From Crocinitomicaceae bacterium (GTDB lineage Bacteria > Bacteroidota > Bacteroidia > Flavobacteriales_D > Crocinitomicaceae), in contig JAURHO010000053.1 of the NCBI GenBank assembly GCA_030833265.1, positions 1 through 10,332 on the forward strand: a stretch of 10,332 nucleotides of DNA. Reading direction: 5' to 3'. Below the pieces are notes generated by a model, which was given only the letters and a program-made list of their open reading frames with translations, had not been told where the DNA came from and searched no databases. The position numbers and the translations under genes are program-made. Shown piece by piece: positions 7,273 to 10,332 of the stretch (positions within the stretch are counted from its first letter, which is position 1; each line of letters begins with the position of its first letter).

Positions 7273-8298
7273 ATGAAAAGTAAATTCATTCTTTCTATTA
7301 CAGCATTGCTTGCGCTCAGCGCACATGCACAACATGACCGACTCATTTCTAATTGGTCGCAGTCTGCCATGATCTATAACCCAGCAGCAGTAGCTACAGG
7401 TCCTAACGACATGAGCTTCTTTGCCAATCACCGTTCACAATGGCTTACCGTTCCAGACATGGGAATTGGTATGCGCACAAACTTTGTAAACGGCGAATTC
7501 AAAGTAAAGGAAAGCGGAAGCATGGGCAATGTCAATTCTTTCGGAATGGGCTTTAGTGTCCTTTCAGACCAAACGGGTACGGCAAACCTCACTACCCTGA
7601 GCGTATCTATTCCAATCAATTACACAATTGGTCTAGATCGTCGCAATAAACTTAGCATCGGTATGTCTCCAGGTTTTATTCAGCAATCTTCAGATCGCAG
7701 TTCACAAACTTGGGAAAACCAATGGAATGGCAGCACCTTTGACCCTGCAACCAGCGTTGAAAACAGCATTAATGGCAGCTACGCCACCATGGACCTCGGC
7801 GCCGGCGTTTACTTCCAACACCAACTTCAATCGCGTTCAAGCCTTTATGTTGGTTATGCGGTGAATCACTTAGTGAAGCCAAAAATGGCGTGGTCTTTCA
7901 CCGGTGACAAAATGTACATGCAGATGGTCGTTCAAGGAGGTGCTGATTTAGCAACACGCAACAAAGACCTCAGAATTCAACCTAACGTAATCTTCTTCAA
8001 AACAGGTAAAACAAATAGCCTCACCGCTGGTGTTACTTTTGAAAATACGATTAAAGAAGGTTCAAAAATTACAGGTATCAACAAATCTAATTGCGTCAAC
8101 TACGGTGTTTACTACCGTCATAAAGATGCAGTGGTTGCTACCTTTGGTATGAAAGTAGACCGTTTCCGTTTCGGGGTTTCTTTTGATGCCAACACTTCAC
8201 GACTCAACCAAGCAACTGGTGGTATCGGTGGAGCAGAAATTTACTTTAAAGCGCTCGTGAACTACAAGAAGTTCAACTCAAGATCTAGAATCAAGTAA
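7273..8298 (+). CDS. PorP/SprF-family type IX secretion outer-membrane protein
   Basis: The 341-residue protein has a signal peptide (MKSKFILSITALLALSAHAQ). The family-typical opening follows: an SNWSQSAMIYNPAAVATG segment, then FFANHRSQW. Repeated amphipathic beta strands with Gly/Asn/Ser turns continue to the C-terminus (for example FGMGFSVLSDQTG, LSIGMSPGFIQQSSD, FGMKVDRFRFGVSFD), consistent with an outer-membrane beta barrel. In Flavobacterium johnsoniae, SprF is needed for delivery of the type B-sorted adhesin SprB, and paralogues typically sit beside their cargo. Here the start is only 4 nt after the stop of such a cargo gene, so this is probably its dedicated export or anchoring partner. 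The gene is followed by a strong terminator. Confidence 0.93.
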   Translation: MKSKFILSITALLALSAHAQHDRLISNWSQSAMIYNPAAVATGPNDMSFFANHRSQWLTVPDMGIGMRTNFVNGEFKVKESGSMGNVNSFGMGFSVLSDQTGTANLTTLSVSIPINYTIGLDRRNKLSIGMSPGFIQQSSDRSSQTWENQWNGSTFDPATSVENSINGSYATMDLGAGVYFQHQLQSRSSLYVGYAVNHLVKPKMAWSFTGDKMYMQMVVQGGADLATRNKDLRIQPNVIFFKTGKTNSLTAGVTFENTIKEGSKITGINKSNCVNYGVYYRHKDAVVATFGMKVDRFRFGVSFDANTSRLNQATGGIGGAEIYFKALVNYKKFNSRSRIK

Positions 8299-8308
8299 GA
8301 CGCAAAAC

Positions 8309-8779
8309 TCACTTTGAATCCCGTTTCATAAGAGACGGGATTTTTTTTGCCCTTGCCCTATTGATTTGGACAAATTGAACGAACGCGTTTTTCATGCGTG
8401 CAGGCATTTGAGGTATCTCGGGCGCATAATTAGCTTCGGGAATTTCCTTTGTATTTAAAGCGATGACTTTTCCACAGAAATTCTCGGCTGTAATGGGCTC
8501 ATCTCTGCGCAAGTTCGCATCACCCCGCGTATAAATAGTAAAGGCTCCGTTGCTTTTAATTTCCTCAATTCTATGTACTACAAAGTGTGCTGCTCTTGTA
8601 AATGCAATCAAATCACCGGGTTGCAGCTCAGACATTTCCACTCTTGATATACTAATGGAAGTACCTGGCTTAATCGTTGGCCACATGCTCCAACCATTTG
8701 CCGTGATCTCGACAACTTTCCCTTCTTGCAAGGAAGAAAGTATCCATTCAAACCAGAAGTGCGGCGCTTGTTTTGACAT
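8309..8779 (-). CDS. S24/S26-family peptidase, signal-peptidase-like
   Basis: The 156 residues contain a compact S26 serine protease core. ANGWSMWPTIKPGTSI carries the catalytic Ser31, followed by LQPGDLIAF, AHFVVHRIEE with His69, YTRGDANLRRDEPI with Asp87/Asp93, and FCGKVIAL. A His in the VHRI box in place of the bacterial general-base Lys is the archaeal/ER (SipW-like) arrangement, so a Ser-His-Asp mechanism is inferred. No clear transmembrane helix is present, which differs from housekeeping LepB. It is divergent, with a 41-nt gap, from the PqqD/kinase/nucleotidyltransferase genes, and similar small S24/S26 proteins are known near such genes. It may process or mature a peptide, but no substrate is visible. 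Its last codons overlap the terminator of the convergent PorP/SprF gene. Confidence 0.85.
   Translation of the reverse strand: MSKQAPHFWFEWILSSLQEGKVVEITANGWSMWPTIKPGTSISISRVEMSELQPGDLIAFTRAAHFVVHRIEEIKSNGAFTIYTRGDANLRRDEPITAENFCGKVIALNTKEIPEANYAPEIPQMPARMKNAFVQFVQINRARAKKIPSLMKRDSK
8317..8348 (+). terminator. Intrinsic terminator of the T9SS gene pair
   Basis: A hairpin follows the PorP/SprF stop by 18 nt. The outer stem AATCCCGT (8317-8324) pairs with ACGGGATT (8335-8342). It extends through a T-G wobble and two more pairs (TTC / GAG) to an ATAA loop at 8328-8331, for 11 pairs in all. Eight T residues (8341-8348) overlap and follow the stem. On the opposite strand the hairpin is not followed by a long T run, so it should act mainly for rightward transcription. 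The element lies inside the 3' coding end of the convergent gene. Confidence 0.88.
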
Positions 8780-8820
8780 CTTGAAGCCGTAAACTTACAA
8801 AAGAATGCTTAATTTTACAT
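8780..8820. promoter_or_regulatory. Short divergent promoter region between the S26 peptidase and PqqD-like genes
   Basis: Both divergent genes must initiate within or near these 41 nt. Leftward, TAAGTTTA (complement of 8790-8797) resembles the Bacteroidota -7 element, with a partial -33 match TATG (complement of 8818-8821) 20 nt upstream. Rightward, TAATTTTA at 8810-8817 resembles a -7 element but lies too near the ATG at 8821 and has no -33 partner. The leftward call is plausible and the rightward one weak. Confidence 0.3.
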
Positions 8821-9117
8821 ATGCAGCAAAATCAGTACATCCAAGAAATCCAGGCACAAGCACCCCATTTTGTATGTAAAGAAGTTGGTTCTGAAATTCT
8901 TTTAGTTCCGCTACGCGACAACGTCGCTGATTTCAATCAGTACCTGACACTCAACGAACTTGGTAGTTTCATCTACAAACTCATCACAAACGGCAAGCAA
9001 TTCGAGGAAATCCTTTCGGAAATACTTGCTCAGTATGAAATAGCTGATACACAAGCACGTCAAGATTTAAGCACATTTATCGGACAACTTTACCAATACA
9101 CCGTTGGCCATGCCTAA
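8821..9117 (+). CDS. PqqD-family protein (putative RiPP recognition element)
   Basis: The 98-residue protein has the PqqD (PF05402) layout. A short beta region (FVCKEVGSEILLVPLRD) is followed by LTLNELGSFIYKLITNGKQ (42-60, corresponding to the family's L-N-x-x-g-x-x-I/W-x-l-l-d-G). EEILSEILAQYE and a final helix ARQDLSTFIGQLYQY follow. PqqD-like domains bind leader peptides of ribosomally made, modified peptides and present them to tailoring enzymes. Here it opens an overlapping chain with an HPr-kinase-like protein (8-nt overlap) and a likely nucleotidyltransferase. The ATG at 8821 is the natural start, following the divergent gap. The precursor it might recognise is not in this window. Confidence 0.85.
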   Translation: MQQNQYIQEIQAQAPHFVCKEVGSEILLVPLRDNVADFNQYLTLNELGSFIYKLITNGKQFEEILSEILAQYEIADTQARQDLSTFIGQLYQYTVGHA

Positions 9118-9976
9118 AGTTCAGCTTTCGGTAGGTGGCTTTGTTTTTGAACTCTCGGCACAGGTGCCGTTGCAAATAGAAGAAGGCTATCTTCCTTTTT
9201 TAATCGAGGGGCAAACACCTGATTTTCAGATTCGTTGTTTTGCTGGTGCACAGGACAATTTCGTCAAACCTGAAATCCATTACCAAGCACAAGCACCTGA
9301 AGGCGTCTTGTGGGAAGTCAATCAAGGTCAAGAAAAGACTTGCATTTTGGTCTACAACCCCGAGAACCTCTCTCAATTGCAACAAATTGCTTATTGGTCT
9401 GAGAAAGAGCGCAGCTGGGAAATTTATGTCCTTGTGTCGGAAGGTGAAGGCATCAACCCACTCGCCTATCCTTTGGGGCCACTCATTTGGTACTTCTTAA
9501 GCACCGTTGAAGACGTGCTCATGATCCATGGCTCTGCTGTTATTCTAGATGGGCAAACGCGCGTATTTTCTGGCTTCAGTGGTGTTGGCAAAAGCACTAT
9601 GGCGCACCTCTGGCAAGAAAAACGCAAAGCTACCCTCGTCAATGACGATCGCCTCATTCTGCGCAAAGAACATGATGCTTGGTACGTTTACAACACGCCC
9701 ATGTTTTATGGGGCAGCACCTCAGAAAGGAAAACTGCATACGCTTTTCTTTCCGTATCATGCGCCAGTAAACAAACTCGAATTGCTCGGTGGCGTGGCTG
9801 CCTTGAGCAAACTGCTCGCTCATACCATTCACCACGGACACAACAAAGCACATGTGCAGCATCATATGGAAATTGCCACCGCACTCATTAGCCAGATCCC
9901 GTGTCATAAAATTGGTGTGGTACCTACCGAGGCTGTTATTGATTACATCATCGCAACAGAAAGCAAGCATGTCTGA
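9110..9976 (+). CDS. HPr-kinase-like P-loop protein
   Basis: The 288-residue protein has a poorly conserved beta-rich N-terminal half (1-130). An HPr kinase-type nucleotide-binding core follows: HGSAV (140-144), the P-loop GFSGVGKST (155-163), and NDDRLIL (178-184) with acidic residues in the metal/catalytic position. The spacing of ~20 residues between these motifs is that of HprK-related domains. It lacks the full regulatory domain of true HPr kinase/phosphorylase. Relatives occur beside PqqD-like and nucleotidyltransferase genes, and some phosphorylate lasso peptides. The target here is unknown. ATG 9110 is chosen over a TTG at 9104. It overlaps the PqqD stop by 8 nt and the next start by 8 nt, indicating coupled translation. 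Confidence 0.85.
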   Translation: MPKVQLSVGGFVFELSAQVPLQIEEGYLPFLIEGQTPDFQIRCFAGAQDNFVKPEIHYQAQAPEGVLWEVNQGQEKTCILVYNPENLSQLQQIAYWSEKERSWEIYVLVSEGEGINPLAYPLGPLIWYFLSTVEDVLMIHGSAVILDGQTRVFSGFSGVGKSTMAHLWQEKRKATLVNDDRLILRKEHDAWYVYNTPMFYGAAPQKGKLHTLFFPYHAPVNKLELLGGVAALSKLLAHTIHHGHNKAHVQHHMEIATALISQIPCHKIGVVPTEAVIDYIIATESKHV

Positions 9977-10332
9977 GCGTCAATTTCCCTTTGAGCTACC
10001 CGTAGTTAGCAAACAGTTGTTTGAAATTGCTGCTGCCCAAGTTCCGCTTGAACAGGAAAGCGAATTTTCCAATGCACTGGGTCCGCAATTTTTAAAACAA
10101 ACCGTTTATAGCCATTTATCAGGTTTCGTTTACCGCAACCTAAGCCCATACAAAGAAACTTTTGACGCCAAGCTTTGGCAGCAATTAGAATTGCAATACG
10201 TGCAAATTTTGCGCGGCAACCACCAATTCTTGGCCTTGCATCAACAAATGGTGCAATTATTAGAAAGCAACAATATCGCTTTTGCAGTGCTGAAAGGCCT
10301 CGATTTATTGTTCAGAACCTACCGCGAAGAAG
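9969..10332 (+). CDS. Nucleotidyltransferase-family protein (PF14907-like), cut by the right edge
   Basis: An open frame of 121 codons starts at ATG 9969, overlapping the kinase stop by 8 nt, and continues beyond the window. The N-terminal ~90 residues are helical and variable (MSERQFPFELPVVSK...). They are followed by LLESNNIAFAVLKGLDLLF-RTY (about 96-119). This fits the LL-x4-I-x3-LKG-x2-L-x4-Y stretch that precedes the R-x3-DIDLLV active site in the NTP_transf_5 group (PF14907), but the catalytic Asp residues lie past the edge. Assignment therefore rests on the LKG motif and the context after PqqD-like and kinase genes. Substrate unknown. Confidence 0.7.
   Translation, partial: MSERQFPFELPVVSKQLFEIAAAQVPLEQESEFSNALGPQFLKQTVYSHLSGFVYRNLSPYKETFDAKLWQQLELQYVQILRGNHQFLALHQQMVQLLESNNIAFAVLKGLDLLFRTYREE

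Noticed and set aside
8765..8865. Shared residues QAPHF near the N-termini of the S26 peptidase and the PqqD-like protein
   Set aside because: Five residues, in different structural contexts and from opposite strands with different codons; most likely coincidence rather than a shared tag.
9545..9970. 141-codon minus-strand frame opposite the HPr-kinase-like gene
   Set aside because: It is antisense to clear P-loop coding sequence, has no recognisable motif and no plausible context; a shadow frame.
8309..10332. A complete lasso peptide cluster
   Set aside because: No asparagine-synthetase-like cyclase, transglutaminase-like leader peptidase or precursor gene is present; only accessory-type genes are seen.
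1..10332. CRISPR array, tRNA/rRNA genes, insertion sequence or prophage
   Set aside because: No regular repeats, no cloverleaf-like segments, no transposase motifs or terminal inverted repeats were seen; coding sequence fills nearly the whole window.

Overview
The window is about 43% GC by eye and gene-dense, with no stretch over 300 bases lacking a gene. It looks like chromosomal DNA of a member of the Bacteroidota, most likely a Flavobacteriales relative. Three things point that way. There is a PorP/SprF-family protein next to a protein with a type B C-terminal sorting domain of the type IX secretion system (T9SS). There is a folP / DUF1599 / DoxX-MauE-thioredoxin / tpiA / prmA neighbourhood of the kind seen in that phylum. 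And Shine-Dalgarno sites are generally absent.

Left half (1-5402, all minus strand, transcribed right to left): a tightly packed presumptive operon. Its order is a tandem DUF1599 protein, a membrane DoxX/MauE-like protein with a periplasmic thioredoxin-like domain, triosephosphate isomerase (tpiA), ribosomal protein L11 methyltransferase (prmA), and a large exported protein of unknown function that runs off the left edge. Gaps are 65 (or 17) nt, 21 nt, 1 nt and a 4-nt ATGA overlap. The genes look transcriptionally coupled, although their roles differ (glycolysis, translation, redox/envelope).

Middle (5401-8298, plus strand): folP (dihydropteroate synthase) is divergent from the DUF1599 gene, and the two share the palindromic start tetranucleotide CATG. 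After a 59-nt gap comes a two-gene T9SS unit: a small secreted PKD-like protein with a type B sorting domain, then a PorP/SprF-family outer-membrane partner. A strong intrinsic terminator follows. It lies inside the last codons of the convergent next gene.

Right part (8309-10332): a cassette resembling the accessory part of a ribosomally synthesised, modified peptide (RiPP) locus. A S24/S26 signal-peptidase-like protein (minus strand) is divergent from an 8-nt-overlapping chain. The chain is a PqqD-like protein (putative peptide-recognition element), an HPr-kinase-like P-loop protein, and the start of a protein resembling the PF14907 nucleotidyltransferase family, cut by the right edge. No precursor peptide, lasso cyclase or radical SAM enzyme is visible, so the substrate is unknown. 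This cassette is the best candidate for an undescribed system in the window.
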